Below are positions 44,234 to 54,681 of a stretch of 64,000 bases of DNA, in pieces (position 1 is the stretch's first letter; every line of letters begins with the position of its first letter). The DNA is taken from contig JAEZKD010000283.1 of the NCBI GenBank assembly GCA_023415655.1, forward strand, positions 1-64,000, given 5' to 3'. The translations under genes and the position numbers were made by a program. The notes beneath the pieces were generated by a model. It was not told where the DNA came from. It saw nothing but the letters and a program-made list of their open reading frames with translations, and did not search any database. The stretch is from Bacillota bacterium (GTDB lineage: Bacteria; Bacillota; Clostridia; Lachnospirales; Lachnospiraceae).

Positions 44234-44630
44234 TAGATTCTCCTATCTCTTATTCTACATATTTACATTTATCTGACAGATTTACACATTACCCATAACT
44301 ATTCTTTGCTTTTTATCCCAGTCATTTGGCATATCAATAACCCCATAAATAATATTCATTTTGAAAATCCTCCCTTATCCCTTTTTCTATTTTATCACCT
44401 TAATTGTACCATAAAATTATATATTTGTAATTAATTTACTTATTCGTATTAGAGTTAACAATATTACCGCCTCTGTCCAACTCCAAGTTTTCTGTTATAA
44501 GCCGATAACATATTATGGAACATTATTACATGATAATGCGTCTAATGATTAAATCAGCAAATATAACACTTATTTTAACCAATCTTATGATTATTACTGA
44601 TTCCAAAATTATATTTAGGGGGAATGATTG
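44234..44630. other. AT-rich intergenic region
   Basis: Divergent spacer of about 400 bp between the GNAT and lipoprotein genes. It holds small dyads (TTATAAGCCGATAA-like near 44497, CATTAT...ATAATG near 44521-44538) but no reading frame with a ribosome binding site. Promoters could not be placed reliably. Confidence 0.3.
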
Positions 44631-45959
44631 ATGCGAAGGAGATTATTAAGTATTCTATTATTAATTACGGTTACCATCTTTTTTGTAACAGGATGTAGTT
44701 CAAAAAGTAAGTCTGAGACTTCAGCGGGTGATGCTTCTGCTTCAAAAGAATCGTCAGCTGCTGGAGAAGAAGCTGTAGATACAGGAGCTTCGACTGAAAC
44801 TACACTTACAATGAAATCGGATGCTGCTGCACCTGAGGAAGCTCCTATGAAATCTTCTGAGACTAGTGATTCACTCGATATGGTGGAACCTATGGAACCA
44901 GCACACAATCAGCAGAATACAGCTGGATTATTAACTGCAGGAGAATGGAATGATCATAATCATTGGACGTTCTTTACCAACTTGATTGCAAATCAACAGT
45001 TAATGATTCCAAGCTTTGGAATGAATCCAACGAATCGAATTATGGTTACTGTTCTTAATCAAGAAGGAAGCCCTGTTGAAAATGCAAGAGTGAATCTCTT
45101 AGACAGTGCCCAAGAAGTAATTTGGGAAGCTACATCCGATAATAACGGAATCGCATATGTATTCTTTCATGTATGGAATAATAATCAAATCCCTTCCTCT
45201 CTAAGCATTAGTAAAAATGGAAGTTTCACGAGTGCAGATCTAGTATTCACAACGGTAAATAGCGAGCAGAATTCTAATAATCAAACAAAGACTCAGAGTT
45301 ATCAAGATGCCACTGTTACAATCAATGATGATCCGAGTACAAGATCATTAGATCTGATGTTTGTATTTGACACCACTGGTTCCATGAGTGACGAGCTTAG
45401 TTACCTACAAACTGAATTTGAAGATATTGCAAAAAAAGTTTCTGATCAGAACACAAGATATAGCGTTAATTTCTATCGTGATGAAGGCGATGAGTATGTC
45501 ATAAGATCGAATGAATTTGCTTCTGATATCGAAGTCGTACTTACTCAGCTAAAACAAGAAGCTGCAGATGGAGGTGGAGATTACCCAGAAGCTGTGGATC
45601 AAGCTTTAAATGATGCAATTTATGATCATGCATGGAATCTAGAAAGTGTCAAATTGCTATTCCTTATTCTTGACGCACCACCACATAGTCAAGATGCTCA
45701 GGTGAATGATAGCTTGCGTAAATCTGTGGCAGAAGCAGCAAAGCAGGGAATCCGCATCATTCCTGTGGCTTCCAGTGGAGTAGATAAGGATACTGAGACC
45801 TTTTTAAGAACGATAGCCATATTAACAGGTGGTACTTATACCTTTCTAACCGATCATAGTGGTATAGGAAATTCTCATTTAGAACCTACGATTGGCGATT
45901 ATGAGGTAGAGAATCTAAATGATTGTATCGTTCGAATTATAAAGACATATTATCAATAA
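44631..45959 (+). CDS. vWA-domain lipoprotein
   Basis: A 442-residue surface lipoprotein. The signal peptide ends in the lipobox VTGC (Cys22), followed by a Ser/Ala/Glu-rich unstructured stretch to about residue 90. A beta-rich domain covers about 120-205 (NRIMVTVLNQEGSPVENARVNLL, carboxypeptidase-regulatory-like). The von Willebrand A domain starts near 235 with a complete MIDAS loop DTTGSMS, followed by DAPPH. I start at the ATG at 44631, with AGGGGG upstream. It should bind a protein or glycan ligand through a metal. Target unknown. Confidence 0.85.
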   Translation: MRRRLLSILLLITVTIFFVTGCSSKSKSETSAGDASASKESSAAGEEAVDTGASTETTLTMKSDAAAPEEAPMKSSETSDSLDMVEPMEPAHNQQNTAGLLTAGEWNDHNHWTFFTNLIANQQLMIPSFGMNPTNRIMVTVLNQEGSPVENARVNLLDSAQEVIWEATSDNNGIAYVFFHVWNNNQIPSSLSISKNGSFTSADLVFTTVNSEQNSNNQTKTQSYQDATVTINDDPSTRSLDLMFVFDTTGSMSDELSYLQTEFEDIAKKVSDQNTRYSVNFYRDEGDEYVIRSNEFASDIEVVLTQLKQEAADGGGDYPEAVDQALNDAIYDHAWNLESVKLLFLILDAPPHSQDAQVNDSLRKSVAEAAKQGIRIIPVASSGVDKDTETFLRTIAILTGGTYTFLTDHSGIGNSHLEPTIGDYEVENLNDCIVRIIKTYYQ

Positions 45960-46066
45960 GGAACGCGTATTTTAATGGATTCATAGAGTACAAGATGAAA
46001 CGGTAATATATCGATGCTGTCAATGTTATCGATTCACTTACGCTAAGATATATTTTATTGACATAA

Positions 46067-46119
46067 AAATAGCATAGAGATGATGAGAATTTACAGGTCT
46101 CATTACCTCTATGCTATTT
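46067..46119. terminator. Bidirectional terminator between lipoprotein and esterase genes
   Basis: AAATAGCATAGAGATGATGA and a complementary arm ending TCTATGCTATTT form a long stem with few mismatches (46067-46088 with 46098-46119), flanked by A and T runs. It closes the lipoprotein gene and the leftward xylan operon. Confidence 0.75.
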
Positions 46120-46176
46120 ATCTCTAAGATACCCTTCAATAATCAGGAATAAATCAAATGAACCTGCCTCTATCCC

Positions 46177-48021
46177 CTATAGATCCATTTGAAATCCTGG
46201 AGCAGGTAACCCTGCAGCATTGTAAAAATTAATATTGGTTGGATTATCACACCAAGCATATCTGACAGAAATAGGTACTTCCACCTCATCTGAGAATACC
46301 GTGACATAATTTCCTCTTCGGATTGCAGTAGCTCTATGATACTCTCCATCCCTACCTGCCAGTTCAAAATTATTCAGGTTATGTTCTTCTTCTGAATGTT
46401 CAAGATACATAAAGTCAATGATAACAGACTTTTCTAAGAACTTAGCCTTCATTGGTAACGGTCCACTATGTACGATATCTTCATGATAGATCAAGTGTTT
46501 CGCTGCCTTAGCAAGACGTACACCAATTGCTTTTTTATTCTGTGGATGAATATCATACCTTTCTCCAACATCCATAGCAACTATCATTGCAACCTGATCC
46601 AGCTCCAAACTACGTCTTTGCTCCTCACGTAGCTGTCCCCAGCCGGTATCTTCCTCTGTATTCAAAGGCTCTCTGTAATTAGCTAACTGAACATAGATAA
46701 ATGGTACCTTCCATCCATATAATTTACGCCAGTCTGATACCATTGCAGCAAACTTTTTGGAATAATCGTTTGGATTTTGTGTATTACTCTCCCCTTGATA
46801 CCACAAAACACCCTTAATTGAAACTTTAGAAACTGGTACAACGACGGTATGATAAAAACAAACTGGAAGTTTCGGAGGAAACAATACCGTTGGCATTGGA
46901 ATCTCAGATTTTTTACCAACACGGTAAAACCATTCTCCCTCTAAACTAATTTTTCTTCCATTCACAAAAAGATAGTATGGTTTCTCTTTGATTGTCCCAC
47001 CATTACCGCTATTGATTACAATACGAACCGTTATTTGGTTACAACCTTTTTTCAATACTCCCTTTTGAATTGGATACTTTCTTGGGGGATATCGATATTC
47101 TGTTTTCCCTACCAATTGCCCATTGATCCATAATTCATCAGAATCAATAATGCTACCCATATAAATATGACACGGATCTATTGGCTCATCTTCCAGTATT
47201 ACTTCTTTACACAAATACACAGAACCACAAAAAGTATCCGTTCCATAATCTGATACCAAAGATGGTACCCTACAGGTATCCCATTCTTTAAAATTCTCCT
47301 TCTCAGTGAACACGACTTCATCTTGTTTGATGCTAGTAGACCATTCATTTACTAGCTCGTTCTGTGCCTGTAGCATCTGGTTAAAATTATTTATATTCTT
47401 ATAATCGTCAATTAACTTCGTATAATCACCGAATTGACTCAAGGTATCGGGACTCATCCAGGCATCTATGCTGCATCCACCAACCGCCGATGCAATCAAT
47501 CCGATTGGAACATGATAAGCATCCATAAGCTCCTTCGCATAAAAATACCCGACTGCACTGAAACCTAAAAGGTCATCCCCCGTGCCCTTCACCCAAGAAC
47601 CTGCATACATATACTTTGCTGGTTGATCAAATTGATAGGTAGCTGGCAGTAAATATTGCCTTATCATCGGTTCGCAAGCTTTCGATATCTCTTCTTCGGA
47701 AACATCTAGTACTCTCCGAATTGGAAGCTCCATATTCGATTGTCCACTTAGGAGATAGACATCCCCAAATAATATATCTGATATTACAATTTTACCACTC
47801 CCAATTACCTCCATAGTGTATGGACCACCAGCACTAACTGGTGGTAAATCAAAACAGAATTCATGGTTATCATCAACCATTACTTCATATTCTGTGTCCT
47901 TGAAATGTATACGCACTATCTTTTTATATGTTTCTGTCCCATAAATATGGTTGATGGTATCTCTTTGTAGTATCACTCCATCGCTAAGAATTGGGGACAG
48001 GCTAAGTCCAACTTCACACAT
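46177..48021 (-). CDS. Sialate-O-acetylesterase family esterase, likely acetylxylan esterase
   Basis: A 614-residue SGNH-type esterase. GDVYLLSGQSNMEL (Ser near residue 94 as nucleophile), WYQGESNTQNP and DVGERYDIHPQNK (Asp-His pair near 535) give the full catalytic set. It contains a jelly-roll insert (about 290-390), as in family members with two halves. No signal peptide, so it acts in the cytosol. As the last gene of the glucuronoxylan operon it most likely deacetylates imported xylo-oligosaccharides, not sialic acid. That specificity is inference from context. Confidence 0.85.
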   Translation of the reverse strand: MCEVGLSLSPILSDGVILQRDTINHIYGTETYKKIVRIHFKDTEYEVMVDDNHEFCFDLPPVSAGGPYTMEVIGSGKIVISDILFGDVYLLSGQSNMELPIRRVLDVSEEEISKACEPMIRQYLLPATYQFDQPAKYMYAGSWVKGTGDDLLGFSAVGYFYAKELMDAYHVPIGLIASAVGGCSIDAWMSPDTLSQFGDYTKLIDDYKNINNFNQMLQAQNELVNEWSTSIKQDEVVFTEKENFKEWDTCRVPSLVSDYGTDTFCGSVYLCKEVILEDEPIDPCHIYMGSIIDSDELWINGQLVGKTEYRYPPRKYPIQKGVLKKGCNQITVRIVINSGNGGTIKEKPYYLFVNGRKISLEGEWFYRVGKKSEIPMPTVLFPPKLPVCFYHTVVVPVSKVSIKGVLWYQGESNTQNPNDYSKKFAAMVSDWRKLYGWKVPFIYVQLANYREPLNTEEDTGWGQLREEQRRSLELDQVAMIVAMDVGERYDIHPQNKKAIGVRLAKAAKHLIYHEDIVHSGPLPMKAKFLEKSVIIDFMYLEHSEEEHNLNNFELAGRDGEYHRATAIRRGNYVTVFSDEVEVPISVRYAWCDNPTNINFYNAAGLPAPGFQMDL

Positions 48022-48040
48022 ATAGTTACCTCCTTATTAC

Positions 48041-50122
48041 CTATTCAATCTTAAACTTCTCAACCTCTTGCACAAGATTACTAGCATTCATGCTTAGGTC
48101 TCCTGCTGAATGGTTCAAAGACTCAACAGCAGTCAACTGATTATTTGATGTCTGGTTGACGTTACTTAAGGAGGCGCTAATTTCTTCTAGTACCGCAGAC
48201 ATGCTCTCAATAGAAGAAAGGGTACTCTTCCTTGTTTCATCAATATTATCAACATTGTCAGTAATATAACCAAGGTGGACCATCAGACTTTCAACATTCT
48301 CATTAATAGAATGATAGGATTCTGTTGTATTCTTAACTGCACCCTCTTGTAAACGCATAACCTCAGATGCTTGTTCTGCAATTAGAACAGCACTTTTCGA
48401 ATCCTCTTGTATACTGTCTATGATTTTCTTGATATCTTTTACTGAGTCATTCGATTGCTCGGCTAATTTTCGTATTTCATTTGCAACCACTGCAAATCCG
48501 TTCCCTAACTCTCCAGCTCTTGCTGCTTCGATCGAAGCATTTAAGGATAGTAAATTGGTTCTGCTTGCTATCTCACTAATGACATCAATAATCGTATCAA
48601 TTGAGATAGATTTCTCTGCTAATTTATCAATTTGTTTGATAATTCCAGTTGTGATTTCAATGGTTGATTGAGTCTGCTGATTTAAATCAGTGGTTACTGT
48701 CGTTCCATCGGTTATACTTTTCTTCGTATTATCAGCAATTCTTGTAATTTCCTTTGTGTTATCACTAACAAGTTGAATTTTTTGTGACAACTGATCCATC
48801 TGTATCAGACATTCCTCTGCATCATTTGCTTGTTGGGAAATACCCTGCTCAATTTCTTGCATTGCTTTTGATATTTCTTCGGTAGACTTTAAGAACATCC
48901 TTGAAGTATTGGACACATTCACTGTAGCGTCTGAGACACCAGCACTCATATCCTTTACTTCCTGTATTAATGTCTTCACATTAGAAAATGTGTTTTGTAT
49001 TTCTTCAATTAGAACATGAAACTCATCTTTTCGTTTTGAATGAAAGGTAACCGTTAAATCACCTTTCGCTGCCTTCTTTAAGTTTAAAATGATTCCTTTT
49101 ATCGTCTTATCTATACCAGTAGATATTAAGATACAAATCACTACTGCAATCATACATGCTATCATTACGATTACTATCGTATCTCGTTTAATTGTATCAG
49201 CTTGATTAGTTATCGTTGCTTTTGGAATTAAGGAACATATCATCGCCCCTGTATTTCCAATCTTTGAATACATAAACAAATATTTCTGTCCCTTGTAATC
49301 CACATAATTAGTGTCTGATGTTGTATCACCAGCAAATGCATCTTGATAAAATACTTTATCATAAAAAACCATTTCTTCCTTTGGTTCTACTGTTATTTCT
49401 TTGCCATCCTTGGTAACAATCGCAAGGAAACCCGTCTTATCAATTTTGAGATTATTAAGAATCTCATTTACGGTTTCAGGTTTTACGTCAATGATGATAA
49501 GCGCCTTTGCACTCGTTAAGCTTCTGAGCAAACGTAAAGAATAATCCTCTGGAGTTGTTTTTAATTTCGCATCTAAGAATTCATCGTGACCAAGCCACTT
49601 AGGCTTTAATCGATTCGTACTTAAATCTTTGCCACCTTCTGTCTCCATATAACCGGTATAGACATCATTATCTACTGCATTCTTAGATGCGATTGTAATC
49701 GTTTCTTCTGACACGAAATATATATCTTGAATAAACTTATCTGACACTTGCTTTGTAGTAAATAAAGAAGCAATTTTGTTTTTCGTCTTACTATATGCTG
49801 CAACGTCATTTCCGAATTTATTTGTTACAAATTCTTTGATGGAATCTTCCTCAATGTATTGAACTGCTGTTGCTTCAACCGAATCTAATCCAAATCTTAG
49901 ATATTCTCCTGCCATAGCTAGGGATTGAATGGAAGAATCCTCATAGTTTTTTACAATCGTACTTGCTGCCTTCTGATAGGATATAATTCCTAAAAGTATA
50001 ATACATGCAATAGGCACCATAAAAGAAGCAAATAGCTTGAAGCGTATGGTAGAAAAACGCTTATGTAACTTGAACAACTTTTTCGATGTTTCCTTCTTAT
50101 TTTTTCTTCCGAGTTTATTCAT
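48041..50122 (-). CDS. Methyl-accepting chemotaxis protein, dCache-type
   Basis: A 693-residue chemoreceptor. A membrane helix near 30-50, an extracellular sensing domain of about 260 residues (dCache/PAS-like, motif GFLAIVTKDGKEI), a second helix near 318-338, a HAMP linker, and a long coiled coil ending in the signalling tip SRTNLLSLNASIEAARAGE. It sits inside the glucuronoxylan operon, 19 bp before the esterase gene, so it is co-expressed with the sugar enzymes. The ligand could be a xylo-oligosaccharide or a binding protein, which is inference. Confidence 0.93.
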   Translation of the reverse strand: MNKLGRKNKKETSKKLFKLHKRFSTIRFKLFASFMVPIACIILLGIISYQKAASTIVKNYEDSSIQSLAMAGEYLRFGLDSVEATAVQYIEEDSIKEFVTNKFGNDVAAYSKTKNKIASLFTTKQVSDKFIQDIYFVSEETITIASKNAVDNDVYTGYMETEGGKDLSTNRLKPKWLGHDEFLDAKLKTTPEDYSLRLLRSLTSAKALIIIDVKPETVNEILNNLKIDKTGFLAIVTKDGKEITVEPKEEMVFYDKVFYQDAFAGDTTSDTNYVDYKGQKYLFMYSKIGNTGAMICSLIPKATITNQADTIKRDTIVIVMIACMIAVVICILISTGIDKTIKGIILNLKKAAKGDLTVTFHSKRKDEFHVLIEEIQNTFSNVKTLIQEVKDMSAGVSDATVNVSNTSRMFLKSTEEISKAMQEIEQGISQQANDAEECLIQMDQLSQKIQLVSDNTKEITRIADNTKKSITDGTTVTTDLNQQTQSTIEITTGIIKQIDKLAEKSISIDTIIDVISEIASRTNLLSLNASIEAARAGELGNGFAVVANEIRKLAEQSNDSVKDIKKIIDSIQEDSKSAVLIAEQASEVMRLQEGAVKNTTESYHSINENVESLMVHLGYITDNVDNIDETRKSTLSSIESMSAVLEEISASLSNVNQTSNNQLTAVESLNHSAGDLSMNASNLVQEVEKFKIE

Positions 50123-50347
50123 ATGTTATAAGCTCCAATCTCTGATTATAATATTAGTAGAAAAATGTAATCTTTCTTATGTATATTTAAGTACGATCTA
50201 TCATGAGTTCACAAGTTTTCCTTATCTCCTCTTTAGATACAACTAACAACCTACAAATGAAAAGTTCCATGTTATGCACATAAGAGAGATTCATCTCCAA
50301 GTTAAATAACTAAGATTATAATTTTGAAACTGAACACTTACGTAATT

Positions 50348-52369
50348 CTAGTACAATTGACGATTATATTGATCCTCAATACCTGTTTTTCTATAAAAAT
50401 AGGAGTTAACTACATCACACCATTCTTTGGCATGATCCTTTTGATGTAAAAATCGATTCAAAGCTCTTTCATAAGCATCTTCGTCGATTAAGCCCTGCAA
50501 TTCCATCCAAAGTTCTAGAAAATGCTGAGCTTCCTTAGCACCTTCAAAGTGCGTATCATAGATGTGTTGTAGGACTGTTTTCCCTGAAGAAAGGATATGG
50601 TCATATCCCACATGATGGAAAAACAAAAGTAGTTCTTCTGGACAAGTCGTTATATTCGCATACATCGATGCTAATGGCTCATTATACTGACTGCAGAAGT
50701 TCGTTCCATTTGCTGTTCTATCAACACCAATCCCCTTATGATTCGCTTTATGATAAGTTCCCCAACGATCATATTCATAACCATCCACATCTGGTCCATA
50801 ATGATGATTCGGCTTTACCATCCAACCAATGCCTAATGGTGATGTATATTTCTCATAGGCTGGCCAAGACATCATTAAAATCTTAAGAATATTTTGGGTG
50901 ACTTTTTCATTCGAACCAAACGTCTGTAAGATCCACTCCTTAGCAATATCTTCTGCGGAAAGCTCAGTATCAAAAGCAAGTCTTCCAAAACCATACCAGT
51001 TTGAAGCTGCAAGCTCATGGCCTGTCCAATTAAAATCATTACCTGTATTTGCAACAGCCGCAATTCCAGCATTATCATTATCGTAAGTCCTACCACTGAC
51101 AATATCTGCAATCGTTCGATTCTTAGCATCACAATACGTATCAAAGGCTAAAATCTGTTTAAACCATGGAATCAGATAACAAACATGCCTTTGCTGCCCT
51201 GTATACTCCTGAGCAATTTGAACCTCAAGCATCATATTTGTCTTTTTAAGACCACCAAACAATGGAGAGATTGGTTCTCTCACTTGAAAGTCCATAGGTC
51301 CATTTTTTATTTGTAGGATAACATTATCGGCAAACTTCCCATCCAAAGGCATGAAATTATCATAACCTGCCTTTGCACGATCTACAGTCGTATCTCTCCA
51401 ATCCTGTTGGCAGTTATAGACAAAACATCTCCATATTACAAGTCCACCAAAAGGTCGAATGGCATCTGCCAACATATTCGCACCATCTGCATGGGTTCTT
51501 TGGTAGGTAAAAGGACCTGGTCTACCTTCTGAGTCCGCCTTTACTAAAAAGCCACCTAATTTCGGTACGTTTTTAAAGATTTCTTCCGCTTTCCTTGCCC
51601 ACCAAGAGATGACTGTAGTGTCACAAGGATCTGCGGTAGGTAAGCCCCCCAACTCCATTGGAGCTGCAAAATTAATGCTTAAAAATAACTTTACTCCATA
51701 GTCACTTAAGATATCTGAAAGCATACTAAGTTTGCTATAATATCTATCGGTAATCAGTTCGGTCGCTGCACCTTTTACATTTACATTGTTAATTACCACT
51801 GCATTCAAACCAACAGAAGCTACCAATCTTGCATAAGCTTTGATTCGTTCATTGACGATTACTTCCTCCTCGGAAAAGAAAAAGGATTTCCCTGAATAGC
51901 CTCTTTCAATATCTCCCCCCATGTTATCCCAATGGTTTAACATTCGCATTGGATTGGAGGGTGTTTTCTCTTCCTCATATGACCATGCATCAAAATCAGT
52001 TACTTTCTGGGTCTGAAGAACTCTTAGTAAAGCAAACACACCATACAATAACCCTGTCTCTGAGGAAGCTGAGATCATACACTTCCCTTTCAAGCAAGAA
52101 ATCTCATATCCGTCTGCCTTCAGAGGATGTGAGTTCTTTCTTTCATTGCTCTCGTCCAATCTTAAGAAGATTCCCGATTCTGCACTTGTATACATACTCT
52201 CTTGATTTACTCTAATAATATTACGACCATATAGTAATGGAAATGCGAAAGTCAGTTCTTTTACTGCACTTCCTATGATACTACTTTCTATATTGCAAAA
52301 TAATATAATGGCAGATCTATTAGCATCAGAAATCTGATTGTATTGTAACCAACAATTTGAGTAATCCAT
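50348..52369 (-). CDS. Alpha-glucuronidase, GH67
   Basis: A 673-residue cytosolic enzyme that removes 4-O-methyl-glucuronic acid from the non-reducing end of aldouronic acids made from glucuronoxylan. The catalytic acid Glu281 is in VKADSEGRPGP, and the base pair Asp360 (KNGPMDF) and Glu388 (IAQEYTGQQRH) lie at the spacing known for Geobacillus AguA (Glu285, Asp364, Glu392) with a constant shift of four. I start at the ATG at 52369, with AAGGAGGAG upstream. It lies 36 bp after the GH3 gene. Confidence 0.96.
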   Translation of the reverse strand: MDYSNCWLQYNQISDANRSAIILFCNIESSIIGSAVKELTFAFPLLYGRNIIRVNQESMYTSAESGIFLRLDESNERKNSHPLKADGYEISCLKGKCMISASSETGLLYGVFALLRVLQTQKVTDFDAWSYEEEKTPSNPMRMLNHWDNMGGDIERGYSGKSFFFSEEEVIVNERIKAYARLVASVGLNAVVINNVNVKGAATELITDRYYSKLSMLSDILSDYGVKLFLSINFAAPMELGGLPTADPCDTTVISWWARKAEEIFKNVPKLGGFLVKADSEGRPGPFTYQRTHADGANMLADAIRPFGGLVIWRCFVYNCQQDWRDTTVDRAKAGYDNFMPLDGKFADNVILQIKNGPMDFQVREPISPLFGGLKKTNMMLEVQIAQEYTGQQRHVCYLIPWFKQILAFDTYCDAKNRTIADIVSGRTYDNDNAGIAAVANTGNDFNWTGHELAASNWYGFGRLAFDTELSAEDIAKEWILQTFGSNEKVTQNILKILMMSWPAYEKYTSPLGIGWMVKPNHHYGPDVDGYEYDRWGTYHKANHKGIGVDRTANGTNFCSQYNEPLASMYANITTCPEELLLFFHHVGYDHILSSGKTVLQHIYDTHFEGAKEAQHFLELWMELQGLIDEDAYERALNRFLHQKDHAKEWCDVVNSYFYRKTGIEDQYNRQLY

Positions 52370-52405
52370 TATTATCTCCTCCTTAGCATGATATTTCACG
52401 CATTA

Positions 52406-54562
52406 TTAAACCTCTATTAAATGGAAGGCTTTCACATCCTTATGTAAAGGTACTTGTCCCATCAATTTGATACTTCTTTTATCAGGCTGTGAACCACCTA
52501 CAAAGATCGAATAACTACCTGGTAATACTTTCTTCTTACCGAACTCATCACAAAGTGCAAAGGCTTCTGCTGGTAATAATAATGTGATGCTCTCTTCTTC
52601 TCTCGGTTTTAAATTTACCTTTTGAAATGATTTGAGCTGTGCATTCGGTGTCCCTTCATAATTTGCCTTAACATAAACTTGAACGGTTTCGCTACTTGAA
52701 TAATTTCCAGTGTTCTTGATTGTAAATGATACTTGAATCCCTTCTTTTGTGATTTCAGTCTGATGTATAACAAGATTAGAGTATTCAAATTTAGTATACG
52801 ACAGCCCATAACCGAATGGATATAAGGCTTCGTTATTCATATAACGATAAGTTCTACCTTCCATAGAATAGTCTGTAAAGGCAGGTAATTCTTCCGTAGA
52901 GCGATAAAAAGTAATTGGTAATTTCCCTTCTGGTGAATACTCGCCAAAAACCATCTCCGCAATTGCACGTCCGCCTTGAGCTCCAGGATACCAGCCCTGT
53001 ATGATTGCTGGTACATTTTCCTCTGCCCAATTAATAGCAAGTGCACTTCCTGATAACAGAATTAGAATTACTGGTTTTCCACTCTCACATATAGTTTTCA
53101 AGATTTGCTCCTGTAAACCTGGAAGTTGCAGATTAGGTTTATCACCACTTGCATAGGCATTGCCTCGATCACCCTCTTCACCTTCTAAGCCTGAGTCAAG
53201 TCCTAAGCAAGCAATAATAACATCACTTGCCTTACTTACCGCTTTCACTTCTGCAATACGATCATTTTCTATACTGAGACCACCTACTTTATTCTTAAAT
53301 AGGTGACACCCCTCTGACGTTAGAATTCTAACATCATCTCCTAAGTAATCCTGAAATCCTTCTAATATTGTAACATACCTAGAAGCTGTCCCCTCATAAT
53401 TTCCTACCAACGCTCTCCTATTATTTGCATTGGGTCCAATAATTCCTATTGTTTTAAGGGATTCTTTTTTCAAGGGAAGTAGGTTATCTTGATTTTTCAG
53501 TAAAACAAGGCATTTTTTCGCAACAGAAAGATTCAGTTCTTTCATTTCTTTTGAATCGACTACCTCGTAAGGTATATTATGAAATGGAACCTGATCTACA
53601 TTATCAAATAAACCAAGCTTCATTCGAGTCGTAAATAATCTCGTTACTGCCGCATCAATTTTCTCTTCCTTTAGCTTGCCTTCCTTGACTGCTTCTAACA
53701 AATAGGTAAAGATATTTCCACAATTTAAGTCACATCCATTTTCTACTGCCAATGTCACAGATTCAACAGGGCCCTCTGTTACTTTATGGTTCTCGTGAAA
53801 ATCCTTAATTGCCCAACAATCTGACACCACATGTCCATCAAATCCCCACTCATCTCTTAAAATATCCTTTAACAGGGTTTTACTACCGCAACATGGCTCT
53901 CCATTCGTCCTATTATACGCTCCCATAACTGCTTCTACCTTAGCTTCTTGAACCAATGCTTTGAAAGCAGGGAGGTAGGTCTCATACATGTCTTTTAACG
54001 ATACCTCTGCATTAAAACTATGTCGGATATCCTCAGGTCCTGAATGAACGGCAAAGTGCTTTGCACAAGCCGCCACCTTCATATAATTTTCATCATGTCC
54101 TTGCAGACCTTGCACCATACGCACCCCGAGTCGTGAGGTCAGATAAGGATCCTCACCATAGGTTTCATGTCCTCTCCCCCAGCGTGGATCTCTGAAGATA
54201 TTAACATTTGGTGTCCAAAAAGTAAGTCCCTTGTAAATATCCGTATCCTCAAATTCTTGCTGCATATTAAACTTTGCGCGACCTTCTGTAGCAATGGCAT
54301 CCCCTACAACTTCCATCATTTCTTCATCAAAGGCAGCTGCTAAGCCGATGGCTTGAGGAAAAATAGTTGCGATACCTGCTCTTGCAACCCCATGCAATCC
54401 TTCATTCCACCAGTTATATGCCTTAATATGAAATCTTTCGATGGCAGGCGCACTATGAAGCATCTGAAAGACCTTCTCTTCTAAGGTCATCTTGGATACA
54501 ATGTCTTTTGCACGTTTTTTTAACTCTTCTACGTATTCTTTATTCTGAAACATCTCAGCCAT
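52406..54562 (-). CDS. Glycoside hydrolase family 3, probable beta-xylosidase
   Basis: A 718-residue intracellular GH3 enzyme. The TIM barrel has the KHF (residues 168-170) and RWGRGHETYGEDP signatures, and the nucleophile is Asp248 in VVSDCW. The second domain and a C-terminal fibronectin-III-like domain (KNTGNYSSSETVQVYVK) follow. I start at ATG 54562 with AGAGG 6 nt upstream. No signal peptide. The neighbouring GH67 and the esterase make a xylosidase on imported oligosaccharides more likely than a glucosidase. Confidence 0.9.
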   Translation of the reverse strand: MAEMFQNKEYVEELKKRAKDIVSKMTLEEKVFQMLHSAPAIERFHIKAYNWWNEGLHGVARAGIATIFPQAIGLAAAFDEEMMEVVGDAIATEGRAKFNMQQEFEDTDIYKGLTFWTPNVNIFRDPRWGRGHETYGEDPYLTSRLGVRMVQGLQGHDENYMKVAACAKHFAVHSGPEDIRHSFNAEVSLKDMYETYLPAFKALVQEAKVEAVMGAYNRTNGEPCCGSKTLLKDILRDEWGFDGHVVSDCWAIKDFHENHKVTEGPVESVTLAVENGCDLNCGNIFTYLLEAVKEGKLKEEKIDAAVTRLFTTRMKLGLFDNVDQVPFHNIPYEVVDSKEMKELNLSVAKKCLVLLKNQDNLLPLKKESLKTIGIIGPNANNRRALVGNYEGTASRYVTILEGFQDYLGDDVRILTSEGCHLFKNKVGGLSIENDRIAEVKAVSKASDVIIACLGLDSGLEGEEGDRGNAYASGDKPNLQLPGLQEQILKTICESGKPVILILLSGSALAINWAEENVPAIIQGWYPGAQGGRAIAEMVFGEYSPEGKLPITFYRSTEELPAFTDYSMEGRTYRYMNNEALYPFGYGLSYTKFEYSNLVIHQTEITKEGIQVSFTIKNTGNYSSSETVQVYVKANYEGTPNAQLKSFQKVNLKPREEESITLLLPAEAFALCDEFGKKKVLPGSYSIFVGGSQPDKRSIKLMGQVPLHKDVKAFHLIEV

Positions 54563-54681
54563 GTCAATCCTCTTTTCTTTCATCTGGACTACGAATTCAC
54601 TGTGATATCATTGTTCTTTCTTCATATGATTGTTAAAACCTTCAACGTATAGTAATTTGAGGTCTTGTACTGTGATTTCGA

